42,430 nt of DNA from Desulfovibrio sp. GTDB taxonomy: Bacteria > Desulfobacterota > Desulfovibrionia > Desulfovibrionales > Desulfovibrionaceae. Under the pieces are notes generated by a model that worked only from the letters and a program-made list of their open reading frames with translations, ran no database searches and had not been told where the DNA came from. This document shows, in pieces, positions 34,516 to 42,430 of the stretch. Position numbers and translations under genes: made by a program. The stretch covers positions 1 to 42,430 of the forward strand of contig JAISLI010000032.1 in assembly GCA_031291035.1 (NCBI GenBank), written 5' to 3'. Every line of letters starts with the position of its first letter. Positions within the stretch are counted from its first letter, which is position 1.

Positions 34516-34842
34516 GTGAGCGTGGACGCCACATTGGCTGTGCTCTATGCCCAGACGGCTTTGGCCACGCCCATCGCCAGCTCCGCGGCTGTAGCGCCGC
34601 AGGCCGCGCTTGCGATATCGCGGGTGCTTGCCGCTGAAATGGCGAAACAGGAACAACAACATGTTGAAAAAACTGAAAAAACAGATTCTTCCAGAGTTGC
34701 TGATGACAGCGACAAAAAACGGCAGTTGCCGTTCGGCACCCGTCGTTTCAAACGCGCTCCGCGTGGCGCGTCCGCCGGCGAAGACGAGCCGGCCCCCGCT
34801 GTGTCGCCTCTTGTGGGCAATCTCCTGAATGTAAAAGTATGA
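34516..34842 (+). CDS. Hypothetical small protein of flagellar operon
   Basis: A 108-residue protein not recognised. GTG 34516 follows AAGGGGG (34503-34509). The first half is Ala-rich and helical (VDATLAVLYAQTALATP, ALAISRVLAAEMAKQEQQ); the second is charged and probably disordered, with a basic patch (TRRFKRAPRG), ending SPLVGNLLNVKV. No membrane segment or signal peptide. It lies between the fliL-like and DUF2802-like genes on the same strand, so a flagellar or regulatory role is possible by association only. Confidence 0.6.
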   Translation: MSVDATLAVLYAQTALATPIASSAAVAPQAALAISRVLAAEMAKQEQQHVEKTEKTDSSRVADDSDKKRQLPFGTRRFKRAPRGASAGEDEPAPAVSPLVGNLLNVKV

Positions 34843-34864
34843 TCAGACGGCGTTGTTCCAGCCC

Positions 34865-35290
34865 ATGACAGAATCAGTTGTCCTCGCTGTTATCGGGGTG
34901 TTCATCCTGCTTGAGATCGGTGTGCTGGCGGGAATCTTCTTTTTTTTCGTGAGGCTCCGCCGTTCTGAAGCCCTGCTCTCCGCGCTCCAGGGCAACCAGG
35001 ACGCCTTGCTCGCCCGAATAGAAATGAATGCCCGGCTGGAGCGCGAAATTGTGGCAAGTTTTGCCCATCGGCAGGAGGAACTGCGCAATCTTGATGAAAA
35101 ACTGGAGGAAAGGTCAAAAGAGCTTCGCCGTCTTTTGGCGCAGGCCGAGGAAATACGCCGCTCACCCCAGTTTTTGCGCGAGATTATCCTGAATGGCCAC
35201 CGGAAAGGCCTTTCCGGTCGACAGATTGCCAAAAACGCCGGCCTCGGCGTGGACGAAGTGGAACTTATCCTCACACAGGCCCGCGAGTAA
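34865..35290 (+). CDS. Membrane protein with coiled coil and DUF2802-like C-terminus
   Basis: A 141-residue protein. A single N-terminal transmembrane helix (about 5-26, VLAVIGVFILLEIGVLAGIF) is followed by a charged coiled coil (about 35-105, LEREIVASFAHRQEELRNLD). A short C-terminal helix-turn-helix-like part (KGLSGRQIAKNAGLGVDEVE) resembles the DUF2802 domain found in flagellar and chemotaxis operons. TTG 34853 is an alternative start. The stop overlaps the ATG of the next gene (TAATG), so the activase is translationally coupled to it. Confidence 0.65.
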   Translation: MTESVVLAVIGVFILLEIGVLAGIFFFFVRLRRSEALLSALQGNQDALLARIEMNARLEREIVASFAHRQEELRNLDEKLEERSKELRRLLAQAEEIRRSPQFLREIILNGHRKGLSGRQIAKNAGLGVDEVELILTQARE

Positions 35291-38200
35291 TGGGTAAAAG
35301 CGCCGCGCAGGGAATTCTCATCGGTTTTGATGTCGGTTCAACAACCGTCAAGGCGGTCGTTCTTGATTCGGAGGGCGCCGTCCTTTTCAAAAAATATCAG
35401 CGTCATTTCTCCGATGTGCGCGAGAGCGCGGCCCTGATGTTGCGTGACATCGCCGGTTTTTTTCCGGATCGTCCGTGGCGCATGAGCGCCAGCGGGTCCG
35501 GCGCCATTTCCCTGGCCTCGGAACTGGGCATCCCCTTCACCCAGGAAGTGCTTGCCTCAGGCATGTGCATCAGCAAGTTCATACCGGATGCCGATGTCGT
35601 TATTGAACTCGGCGGAGAGGACGCCAAACTCACTTTTTTGACCGGCGGGCTGGACCAGCGCATGAACGAAACATGCGCCGGCGGCACAGGCGCATTTATC
35701 GACCAGATGGCTGCTTTCCTGCAAACCGACACCGCCGGCCTCGACGAACTCGCCCTGCGGCACAGCACAATTTATCCCATCGCCTCCCGTTGCGGCGTCT
35801 TCGCGAAATCCGATGTTCTGCCGTTGCTCAACGAAGGATGCGCGCGGGAGGACATAGCCGCTTCGATAATGCAGGCTGTCGTCATACAGACGATAAGCGG
35901 TCTTGCCCGCGGAAGAAGCGTCAAGGGCAAGGTGGTTTTTCTGGGCGGCCCGTTGACGTTTTTGCGTTCCCTACGGGATCGTTTCAGGGCCACCCTGAAG
36001 GACGCCTCATTTTTTGTCCTGCCGGACAACGCACAGTATTTTGTGGCCATGGGAGCGGCGTTTTATGCGGCGGACTGCCGCATGCCGGGCTCTCCTCTCG
36101 TTGAAGTCGCAGCCCTTCTCGGACAATCCCCCGTCCACGGAGATGAGCGGTCATTGCCGCCTTTGTTTGCGTCTGAAGCGGACTACGAGGTTTTTACGCG
36201 GCGACACAAAGGCGAGGATGTGGCCCGCGCGTCTCTGGAAAGCGGTGTCGGGGAAGCCTGGCTGGGCTTTGACAGCGGTTCCGCAACAATCAAGGCGGTT
36301 TTGATAGACGCCGGGGGGCGCGTCATTTATTCCTGGTATGGCGCGAACAAGGGCGAGCCTCTCGCGGCCGCCATACAAATACTCAAAGAGATATATGCCC
36401 GTAAAAATGCCGATCTCGTCATTCGCGCCGCGGCGGTCACGGGATACGGCAGCTCCTTGCTGGGCGCAGCCTTGCGGACGGATATCGATGAGGTGGAAAC
36501 CGTCGCCCATTATGCGGCGGCGCGTTTTTTCAACCCGGACGCAAGTTTTATTCTGGATATAGGCGGTCAGGACATCAAGTGCCTGCGCGTCAATGACGGA
36601 ATCATCACGCGCATACAGCTCAATGAGGCATGTTCGGCCGGATGCGGCTCATTTATAGAAAATTTTGCGGATTCCCTGCAAATGCCGCTGCCGCAGTTTG
36701 TGCAGGCGGCGCTGAAAGCGCGCAAACCGGTGGATCTCGGCACGCGGTGCACCGTGTTCATGAATTCGAAGGTTAAGCAGGCGCAAAAGGAAGGGGCTGA
36801 TGTGGGGGATATCGCCGCCGGCCTGTCTTACGCCGTTGTGCGCAATGCGTGCTATAAAGTAATGAAAATCAACCGGGCGGACGAGCTTGGCGGGCATGTT
36901 GTGGCCCAGGGCGGGGCCTTTGCCAATGACGCCCTGTTGCGCGCCTTTGAACTCCAGCTTGGGCGTGACGTCACACGTCCCGCCATTGCGGGCCTCATGG
37001 GCGCTTTCGGCGCGGCGCTCATAGCGCGCGAGCGCGGCCCGGCGGCTGAAAAAACAGATCTTTTAAGCCCCGCCGAAACCGACGCCTTCTTTGTGAAGAC
37101 GCATCATACCCGTTGCCGTTTGTGCGGCAACGTCTGCATGCTCACTGTTTCCGTTTTTCCGGACAAACGTCGTTTCATATCGGGTAATCGTTGTGAGCGC
37201 GGCGCCGGCGCGAGCGCGAACAACCTGCCGAATCTGTACGCCTGCAAATATCGGCGGCTTTTTGAGACATATTCCCCTTTGCCGGAAGAGCGGGCAAAGC
37301 GCGGCGCTGTCGGTATCCCGCGCACGCTGAATATTTATGAGAACTATCCTCTGTGGTTTACCCTTTTTACCGCGCTCGGGTTCAGGGTGGAGTTGTCCTC
37401 CCCCTCGTCAAAGGAACTGTTTTTCCGGGGCTATGAAACGATACCGTCCCAGACCGTCTGTTATCCCGCAAAGCTTGCCCACGGTCACATTCTGGACCTG
37501 ATCGGGCGCGGGACAAAGCAGATATTCTTTCCCTGTTTGCCCAATGAGAGACTGGACTTCGCCACGCAGAGCGGAACATACAATTGTCCTGTCGTCATCG
37601 GCTATCCGGAACTTCTTGCCAAAAACATCGGCGCGCTGCAGAAGAACGGCATAAACCTCATCCACGATTTCCTGCCCCTGGACAGGGACGCCCTGGCCAA
37701 GAGGCTGCACGCCCTGCCGCTTTTCGCCGACATCCCCGTCCCCGAACTGGAGAATGCCGTTGAGGCGGGTTTCAGGGAGCTGGACCATTTCAAGGAAGAT
37801 ATGCGCATGGCCGGCGAGAGGGCGCTGGCCGCGCTGGAGCAGACTGGAGGATACGGCATTGTTCTGGCGGGGCATCCCTATCATGTCGATCCTGAAGTTC
37901 ATCACGGGATTGCCGAGCTGATCACCGCCTGCGGCATGGCGGTGCTGACGGAGGATTCCGTCGCGCATCTCATGCCTGATCCCGGACCACTGCGTGTTGT
38001 GGATCAATGGACATACCATTCGCGGCTTTACAGAGCGGGCGCATTTGTCGCGGGTACGGAAAATCTGGCGATACTGCAGCTGATTTCCTTCGGCTGCGGG
38101 CTTGACGCCGTGACAGCGGATCAGCTTGAGGAGATCGTCACATACAAAGGGCGCATTTACGCGCAGATAAAAATTGATGAAGGCATGAATCTCGGACCGG

Positions 38201-39534
38201 CCAGAATACGCATTCGTTCCCTTCTGGCGGCCATGCGTGAGCGCCGGGCCACAATCAGGGCCGGTTTGTCCGCATCCGGCGAGTATAAGCCTCCCCCGGC
38301 CTTTACCGAGAAAATGAAAAAAACGCATACCATACTTATTCCGCAGATGTCGCCGATACACTTCCAGTTCCTTGAAACCGTCTTCGCGGCGGACGGCTAT
38401 ACGGCCGTGCAATTGCCGACAGTAGACAGGGAGGCCATTGATCTGGGTTTGCGCCATGTCAACAATGACGCCTGCTTTCCCGCTATTGTGGTTATCGGAC
38501 AGTTGCTGCAGGCGCTGCGGAGCGGGCGTTTTGACCGCGGGCGCGTGGCCCTGATGATTTCCCAGACCGGGGGGGGGTGCCGCGCGACGAATTACATTGC
38601 CTTTCTGCGCAAGGCGTTGCACAGCAGCGGCATGGACGATATCCCCATACTGTCGTTCATTACCAACGTCAATGAAAAGGAGAGCTCTTTCAGGCTCTCG
38701 GGAAGGATGCTCCGCCGCTTTATCATGGCCGGCCAGTTTGGAGACGCCCTGATGCGCATGTTGCACAGGGTCACTCCTTATGAGGCCGTTCCCGGCAGCA
38801 CGGCGCGCATGGCCGAAGAATGGGCGCAAAAAGCAAAAAACTGCATTCTTTCCGGCAGTATGTTGCGTTTTGACTATACCATGCTGTCCATGATCAGGGC
38901 ATTTGACAAATTGCCGCTTTCCACGGAGGAGCGCAGGCCGCTTGTGGGCCTGGTGGGAGAAATACTGCTCAAATATCATCCTGACGCCAATAACCGGGCG
39001 GCGGAAATCGTGGAAAAAGAGGGTGGCGAGGCGGTTGTGACAGACCTGATGGACTTTGCGCTGTACTGTTTTTACGACCATGTTTTCAATTATAAACATC
39101 TGGCCGGTTCATGGCGCGATTGCTTTTCAGGCCTGACGGGAATATTTTTTCTTGAGTTTACCCGCTGGGCCATGCGCCTGGGCTTCCGCCACAGCAGGCA
39201 TTTTTCGCCTCCCCTGCGTTTCAGCGAACTGAGAAACAAAACCAAAAATTTTATTTCCCTTGGTCACCAGACAGGGGAAGGCTGGTTGCTGGTCGCCGAA
39301 ATGGTCAAATTCCTGGAATCCGGCATTTCCAATATTCTCTGTATGCAGCCTTTCGGCTGCCTGCCCAATCATATAACCGGCAAAGGCCTGCTCAAGGAAC
39401 TCAAACGGCGCTACCCGCAGGCCAATATCATTGCCCTGGATTATGACCCCGGCGCGAGCGAGGTGAACCAGATCAACAGAATAAAGCTCATGATGTCCAT
39501 AGCAAAGCAAGCCTCGCTCCGCACCGCGCCCTGA
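35290..39534 (+). CDS. Giant acyl-CoA dehydratase activase fusion (BcrA/BadF ATPase x2 + DUF2229 + HgdB-like)
   Basis: A 1414-residue fusion. Two ASKHA-type activator domains come first: residues about 8-265 (IGFDVGSTTVKAVVLD, ELGGEDAKLTFL, NETCAGGTGAFIDQMA) and about 310-580 (LGFDSGSATIKAVLID, ILDIGGQDIKCLR, NEACSAGCGSFIE), each with Cys residues that could hold the shared iron-sulfur cluster of the HgdC type. A Cys-rich segment (TRCRLCGNVCMLTV) then leads into DUF2229 and a C-terminal HgdB/BcrC-like region (about 1010-1414, SQTGGGCRATNYIAFLRKAL). Known HgdC proteins use ATP to send one electron to 2-hydroxyacyl-CoA dehydratases. The physiological substrate here is unknown, and no separate dehydratase gene is in the window. 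Confidence 0.88.
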   Translation: MGKSAAQGILIGFDVGSTTVKAVVLDSEGAVLFKKYQRHFSDVRESAALMLRDIAGFFPDRPWRMSASGSGAISLASELGIPFTQEVLASGMCISKFIPDADVVIELGGEDAKLTFLTGGLDQRMNETCAGGTGAFIDQMAAFLQTDTAGLDELALRHSTIYPIASRCGVFAKSDVLPLLNEGCAREDIAASIMQAVVIQTISGLARGRSVKGKVVFLGGPLTFLRSLRDRFRATLKDASFFVLPDNAQYFVAMGAAFYAADCRMPGSPLVEVAALLGQSPVHGDERSLPPLFASEADYEVFTRRHKGEDVARASLESGVGEAWLGFDSGSATIKAVLIDAGGRVIYSWYGANKGEPLAAAIQILKEIYARKNADLVIRAAAVTGYGSSLLGAALRTDIDEVETVAHYAAARFFNPDASFILDIGGQDIKCLRVNDGIITRIQLNEACSAGCGSFIENFADSLQMPLPQFVQAALKARKPVDLGTRCTVFMNSKVKQAQKEGADVGDIAAGLSYAVVRNACYKVMKINRADELGGHVVAQGGAFANDALLRAFELQLGRDVTRPAIAGLMGAFGAALIARERGPAAEKTDLLSPAETDAFFVKTHHTRCRLCGNVCMLTVSVFPDKRRFISGNRCERGAGASANNLPNLYACKYRRLFETYSPLPEERAKRGAVGIPRTLNIYENYPLWFTLFTALGFRVELSSPSSKELFFRGYETIPSQTVCYPAKLAHGHILDLIGRGTKQIFFPCLPNERLDFATQSGTYNCPVVIGYPELLAKNIGALQKNGINLIHDFLPLDRDALAKRLHALPLFADIPVPELENAVEAGFRELDHFKEDMRMAGERALAALEQTGGYGIVLAGHPYHVDPEVHHGIAELITACGMAVLTEDSVAHLMPDPGPLRVVDQWTYHSRLYRAGAFVAGTENLAILQLISFGCGLDAVTADQLEEIVTYKGRIYAQIKIDEGMNLGPARIRIRSLLAAMRERRATIRAGLSASGEYKPPPAFTEKMKKTHTILIPQMSPIHFQFLETVFAADGYTAVQLPTVDREAIDLGLRHVNNDACFPAIVVIGQLLQALRSGRFDRGRVALMISQTGGGCRATNYIAFLRKALHSSGMDDIPILSFITNVNEKESSFRLSGRMLRRFIMAGQFGDALMRMLHRVTPYEAVPGSTARMAEEWAQKAKNCILSGSMLRFDYTMLSMIRAFDKLPLSTEERRPLVGLVGEILLKYHPDANNRAAEIVEKEGGEAVVTDLMDFALYCFYDHVFNYKHLAGSWRDCFSGLTGIFFLEFTRWAMRLGFRHSRHFSPPLRFSELRNKTKNFISLGHQTGEGWLLVAEMVKFLESGISNILCMQPFGCLPNHITGKGLLKELKRRYPQANIIALDYDPGASEVNQINRIKLMMSIAKQASLRTAP

Positions 39535-39588
39535 CGTCCGGCGCGCTTCCACACAGGCGCCGCGTTCCGAACGTCCCGCCGGCGGGGG

Positions 39589-40383
39589 TTACTTCACGGC
39601 CGCGTGATTGACCGGGCCACACCCTTTACCGGGGTTATAGCTTTTACGCAGGGCGAGATTCAGGTATTCCTGGGCTTTTGTCACGGCGATTTGCAGGGGC
39701 AGCCCTTTGCCCAGGCCGGTCGCGATGGCCGCGGAAAGCGTGCAGCCCGTGCCGTGGTTATTGTCTGTTTCCACCTTCGGCTGAGACAGGGTTTTCGGGG
39801 CTTCCCCGGCAACGCACAGAACGTCGGTAACTACAATGCCGCTCTCCGCGTGGCCGCCTTTTATCAGCACCGCTCCGGGGCCGAGAGCGAGCAGTTTTTC
39901 GCCGGCGAGGACGGCATCCTCAAGACGGGCGATACGCATGCCGGAGAGCAGTTCCGCCTCGGGCCGGTTGGGGGTCAGCAGGTCGCAGCCGGGGAACAAA
40001 CATGCTTTCAGGGCGGCGAGGGCGTCTTTCCGCAACAATTGATCGCCGCTCTGGCTCACGCACACCGGATCGACCACCAACGGAAATTCCCGTTTGCGCA
40101 AAACACGGCTGACCGCCTCTATGATTTCGGCGGAAAACAACATGCCTGTTTTGGCGGCGGCAACGGGAAAGCCCTGAAGCACTGTCTCCAGCTGCAAGGC
40201 CACAAAATCCGGGGCGACCGCATGGATCCCGGAGACGCCGAGGCCGTTCTGGGCGGTGAGCGCCGTAATGACACTCATGCCGTAGCCTCCGAGCGCCATG
40301 ACGGTTTTCAGGTCGGCCTGGATTCCGGCTCCGCCTCCGGAATCGGAGCCGGCAATGGTGAGAATGTTGGGTGGACGCGGCAT
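39589..40383 (-). CDS. thiD: Hydroxymethylpyrimidine/phosphomethylpyrimidine kinase
   Basis: A 264-residue ribokinase-fold enzyme that phosphorylates HMP and HMP-P in thiamin synthesis. The N-terminal [62 protein letters not shown] and the anion-hole/catalytic [17 protein letters not shown] are all present. ATG 40383 is preceded by AAGGAG; a longer open frame to 40692 would overlap cstA and is rejected. A terminator-like hairpin lies directly upstream of its ribosome site. It converges with the activase gene across 54 bases that contain short GC-rich inverted repeats. Confidence 0.93.
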   Translation of the reverse strand: MPRPPNILTIAGSDSGGGAGIQADLKTVMALGGYGMSVITALTAQNGLGVSGIHAVAPDFVALQLETVLQGFPVAAAKTGMLFSAEIIEAVSRVLRKREFPLVVDPVCVSQSGDQLLRKDALAALKACLFPGCDLLTPNRPEAELLSGMRIARLEDAVLAGEKLLALGPGAVLIKGGHAESGIVVTDVLCVAGEAPKTLSQPKVETDNNHGTGCTLSAAIATGLGKGLPLQIAVTKAQEYLNLALRKSYNPGKGCGPVNHAAVK

Positions 40384-40396
40384 GGCGGGCTCCTTG

Positions 40397-40430
40397 TAAA
40401 AACGGGCGGGGCTCTCCAGCCCTGCCCGTT
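40397..40430 (-). terminator. Intrinsic terminator between cstA and thiD
   Basis: Minus strand: ACGGGCAGGGCT pairs with AGCCCCGCCCGT (one A-C mismatch) around GGAG, followed by a T run. It would end cstA transcripts, yet it sits just a few bases before the thiD ribosome site. Confidence 0.75.
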
Positions 40431-40444
40431 CTGTTGCGGGAATA

Positions 40445-40515
40445 TGTTTCAATCCACAGCCGGCTCCATCCGCCGACCGACTCCGGCCCGGCGGCCAGGA
40501 GCCGGCTGTGGATTG
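40445..40515. repeat. Dispersed palindromic repeat (copy 2, cstA-thiD gap)
   Basis: A perfect 18-bp inverted repeat (CAATCCACAGCCGGCTCC at 40450-40467, GGAGCCGGCTGTGGATTG at 40498-40515) encloses a nested CCGCC/GGCGG stem. Positions 40445-40505 match copy 1 in 59 of 61 bases on the opposite strand. REP-like. Confidence 0.85.
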
Positions 40516-40522
40516 CCCCTCC

Positions 40523-41998
40523 CTAATTGCCGCTTCCCGGCAGCGGAAGTTCAAGCAGGGCGTTCTTGCGGAACCAGCCCTGACTGGCCAGGAAACCGGC
40601 AAGAGCGACGGCGGACGCGCCCAGGCCGAGATACACCGAAAGGGTGTAGTCCAGACCAAAGCCGATTTTCTGGTTGCAGAGATAGGTGACAACCACTGCG
40701 GTCATGAAGGTTGCCGGGAGGCTCACCAGCCAGTGGAGGCCGCCGCGTTTCACCACATAGGCCGCCGCCGCCCAGAGCACGATGGTGGCGAGGCTCTGGT
40801 TCGCCCAGCCGAAATAGCGCCAGATAATGCCGAAGTCCACCTGGGAGAGAACCGCGCCCACAAGAAAGAGGGGGATGGCGATCACAAGGCGGGACATGGC
40901 CTTGTTCTGCGCCATGGAAACGACGTCGGCAATGACGAGACGCGCGGCGCGGAAGGCCGTGTCGCCCGAAGTGACGGGCAGGGCCACAACGCCCAGAATG
41001 GCCAGCACTCCGCCAACCGGGCCGAGCAGGGTTCTGCAGACCTGATCGACGACGAGGGCCGCATTGCTCTTGGGGCCGAGAGCGGCAAGAAGGGACTGGG
41101 CGCTGTCGTAAAAGGTCAGGCCGGCGGTGGCCCAGATGAGGGCGATGATGCCCTCGGCTATCATGGAGCCGTAAAAGACGGCCCGGCCGCAGCGTTCATT
41201 GGGTACGCAACGCGACATGAGCGGCGACTGGGTGGCATGGAATCCGCTCAGGGCACCGCAGGCGATAGTGACAAACATGAGCGGCCACATGGGCAGATGC
41301 TCGGGATGCTGGTTGCCGAACACGCCGACCGCCTGATCAAGGGGCCAGTTGTAAAAGGCGTAGCCTCCGGCGATGAGTCCGCCGCTCACGCCCACCGCCA
41401 TGATAATGAGCACGGCCGCGAAAAACGGGTACAGGCGGGCGATGATCACGTCAATGGGAAGAATGGTGGCCAGGAAGTAATAGATGAAAATGACGATCAT
41501 CCAGAAGTTGAAATCCATCCATTCCGGCGTCAGCTTGGCCATCAGGCCGGCCGGGGCCGAAACGAACACCACGCCCACCAGGATCAGAAGAACGACGGAA
41601 AAGACCCGCATGATTTGTTTGAAGACATTGCCGAGAGTAAAGCCGACCACGTCGGGCAGAGACTTTCCGTGGTAGCGCACGCTCATCATGCCGGAGAAAT
41701 AATCGTGCACGCCGCCGGCGAGGATGGCGCCGAACACGATCCACAAAAGAGCGGCCGGGCCGTACAGCGCGCCCAGAATAGGTCCGAAGACCGGGCCGAC
41801 TCCCGCGATGTTCAGGAGCTGTATCATGAAAATTTTCCAGGTGGGCAGCTTGATGTAGTCCACGCCGTCGGCCATGGTTTCGGCCGGTGTGGCCCGGCCG
41901 TAGTCCGGGCCGAAGAGTTTTTCGGCAACCCGGCTGTAAACGACATAACCGCCAATCAACAGCGCCAGCGCCAAAAGAAAATAGACGATAGTTGGCAT
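40523..41998 (-). CDS. cstA: CstA-family carbon-starvation/peptide-pyruvate transporter
   Basis: A 491-residue membrane protein with about 12-14 transmembrane segments, homologous to CstA/BtsT (pyruvate or peptide uptake). Signature regions are YSRVAEKLFGPDYGRATPAE, MADGVDYIKLPTWKIFMIQL, LNIAGVGPVFGPILGALYGP and GGVHDYFSGMMSVRYHGKSL. It is shorter than the E. coli proteins (about 700), lacking C-terminal helices, which is common in clostridia and Desulfovibrio to my recollection. ATG 41998 follows AAGGAGAAC. The leader contains the 130-bp repeat. Substrate is unproven. Confidence 0.92.
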   Translation of the reverse strand: MPTIVYFLLALALLIGGYVVYSRVAEKLFGPDYGRATPAETMADGVDYIKLPTWKIFMIQLLNIAGVGPVFGPILGALYGPAALLWIVFGAILAGGVHDYFSGMMSVRYHGKSLPDVVGFTLGNVFKQIMRVFSVVLLILVGVVFVSAPAGLMAKLTPEWMDFNFWMIVIFIYYFLATILPIDVIIARLYPFFAAVLIIMAVGVSGGLIAGGYAFYNWPLDQAVGVFGNQHPEHLPMWPLMFVTIACGALSGFHATQSPLMSRCVPNERCGRAVFYGSMIAEGIIALIWATAGLTFYDSAQSLLAALGPKSNAALVVDQVCRTLLGPVGGVLAILGVVALPVTSGDTAFRAARLVIADVVSMAQNKAMSRLVIAIPLFLVGAVLSQVDFGIIWRYFGWANQSLATIVLWAAAAYVVKRGGLHWLVSLPATFMTAVVVTYLCNQKIGFGLDYTLSVYLGLGASAVALAGFLASQGWFRKNALLELPLPGSGN

Positions 41999-42015
41999 AT
42001 ATGTTCTCCTTGTTT

Positions 42016-42145
42016 TAGAGCAATTTCACTTTGAAATCGCTCTGGCGGCGGGGCGGATGCACCGCCGCCCGCCCATGAGGCGCAGACGAAATCGCGTTTC
42101 GCCGTAAAGCGCCGAAGGGAGCGTTTCAAAAGCAAAATGCTCTAG
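42016..42145. repeat. About 130-bp inverted-repeat element (copy B)
   Basis: The left end TAGAGCAATTTCACTTTGAA and the right end (TAGAGCATTTTGCTTTTGAA on the other strand) form a 27-30 base imperfect inverted repeat. Between them are a GC-rich hairpin (GGCGGCGGGGCGG against CCGCCGCCCGCC) and a CGAAA-TTTCG hairpin. It matches copy A at 71-200 best at the left end. It abuts the cstA Shine-Dalgarno. Confidence 0.65.
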
Positions 42146-42191
42146 ACGGTTGACCGACAATCACGGCTCGTGACCGAACCTGATGCCTCTT

Positions 42192-42220
42192 TTTTTACAG
42201 CCATCGGAAGATTCAGGCAA
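42192..42220 (-). promoter_or_regulatory. Possible sigma70 promoter of cstA
   Basis: Minus strand TTGCCT, 17-base spacer, TAAAAA: four of six matches in each box. It would give a leader of about 190 bases that includes the whole repeat element. The rest of 42146-42340 shows no gene. Confidence 0.3.
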
Positions 42221-42340
42221 GAGGTTTCTGCGGGGCAATCGAATAAATTTCCGGAAAATCTGTGGAAAATTTGCCATCTCTCAGATATATGGATATGTTG
42301 ACGAAAAGTCTCGCAAATTGTGCGCTGGCGTAAAAAGACG

Positions 42341-42372
42341 GAGCGGCCCGGCCTCGCGTGGCCGGGCCGCTC
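42341..42372 (-). terminator. Intrinsic terminator for a gene to the right of the window
   Basis: A perfect 13-bp stem (GAGCGGCCCGGCC with GGCCGGGCCGCTC) and a six-base loop. On the minus strand it is followed by CGTCTTTTTA, so it probably ends a leftward gene beyond the window edge. Confidence 0.7.
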
Positions 42373-42430
42373 ACCCGTTTCATTCGTGAACCGCGTCTGT
42401 CGGCAGGCGCGGAATAAAGGCGGAACTACC

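Noticed and set aside
37408-39099. 563-residue open frame antisense to the activase
   Set aside because: No recognisable motif, and composition typical of antisense frames in GC-rich coding DNA.
40384-40522. TPP riboswitch upstream of thiD
   Set aside because: The conserved CUGAGA and related motifs are not found; the space is filled by the repeat and a terminator hairpin.
40508-42034. 508-residue open frame antisense to cstA
   Set aside because: Asp/Glu/His/Gly-rich shadow with no domain; the minus frame is a clear membrane transporter.

Overview
The window looks like chromosomal DNA of a Desulfovibrio-type sulfate reducer (Desulfobacterota). This is inferred from gene order (cheB - HEAT protein - cheR - cheY - cheA, then flhB-flhA-flhF-flhG-fliA-cheY-fliL-like), from a giant fused 2-hydroxyacyl-CoA dehydratase activase, and from the GC-rich codon use. 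No rRNA or species marker is present, so the genus is an inference.

Region 1 (about 1-7400) is a nonulosonic (pseudaminic-acid-like) sugar cluster: aldo/keto reductase, class III aminotransferase, PseF-type cytidylyltransferase, PseG-type hydrolase, a NeuD-like/GNAT fusion acyltransferase and PseI-type synthase, mostly with overlapping starts and stops. It carries two decayed genes: a GNAT acetyltransferase remnant (312-673) and a DUF4910 aminopeptidase-fold remnant (5992-6225). PseB and PseC are not in the window. Region 2 (about 7400-16890) is a surface or flagellin glycan assembly locus: a GT-B-like carbohydrate protein in AT-rich DNA, a methyltransferase with a transposase-like zinc-finger N-terminus, a glycosyltransferase/methyltransferase fusion, a DegT aminotransferase, a sugar epimerase with an altered active site, and three more glycosyltransferases. 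It ends at a DUF3089 hydrolase remnant and a tRNA-Pro(CGG) gene.

Region 3 (17440-25632) is the chemotaxis operon, with a good sigma70 promoter before cheB and a perfect-consensus sigma28 promoter (TAAA-N15-GCCGATAA) just before cheA. An intact DUF4910 gene on the minus strand separates it from region 4 (27040-35290), the flagellar export and regulation operon. That operon has a sigma54 -24/-12 promoter before flhB and encodes FliA, the sigma factor expected to read the cheA promoter. This suggests a sigma54 to sigma28 cascade within one locus.

Region 5 (35290-42430) is metabolic: a 1414-residue dehydratase activase fusion, then on the minus strand thiD and a CstA-family transporter. Two families of dispersed palindromic repeats run through the window: a 61-bp unit in the cheR-cheY and cstA-thiD gaps (59 of 61 identical), and a roughly 130-bp inverted-repeat element near both ends of the window with a half copy at the pseG stop codon. 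All assignments come from reading the sequence; no database search was run.
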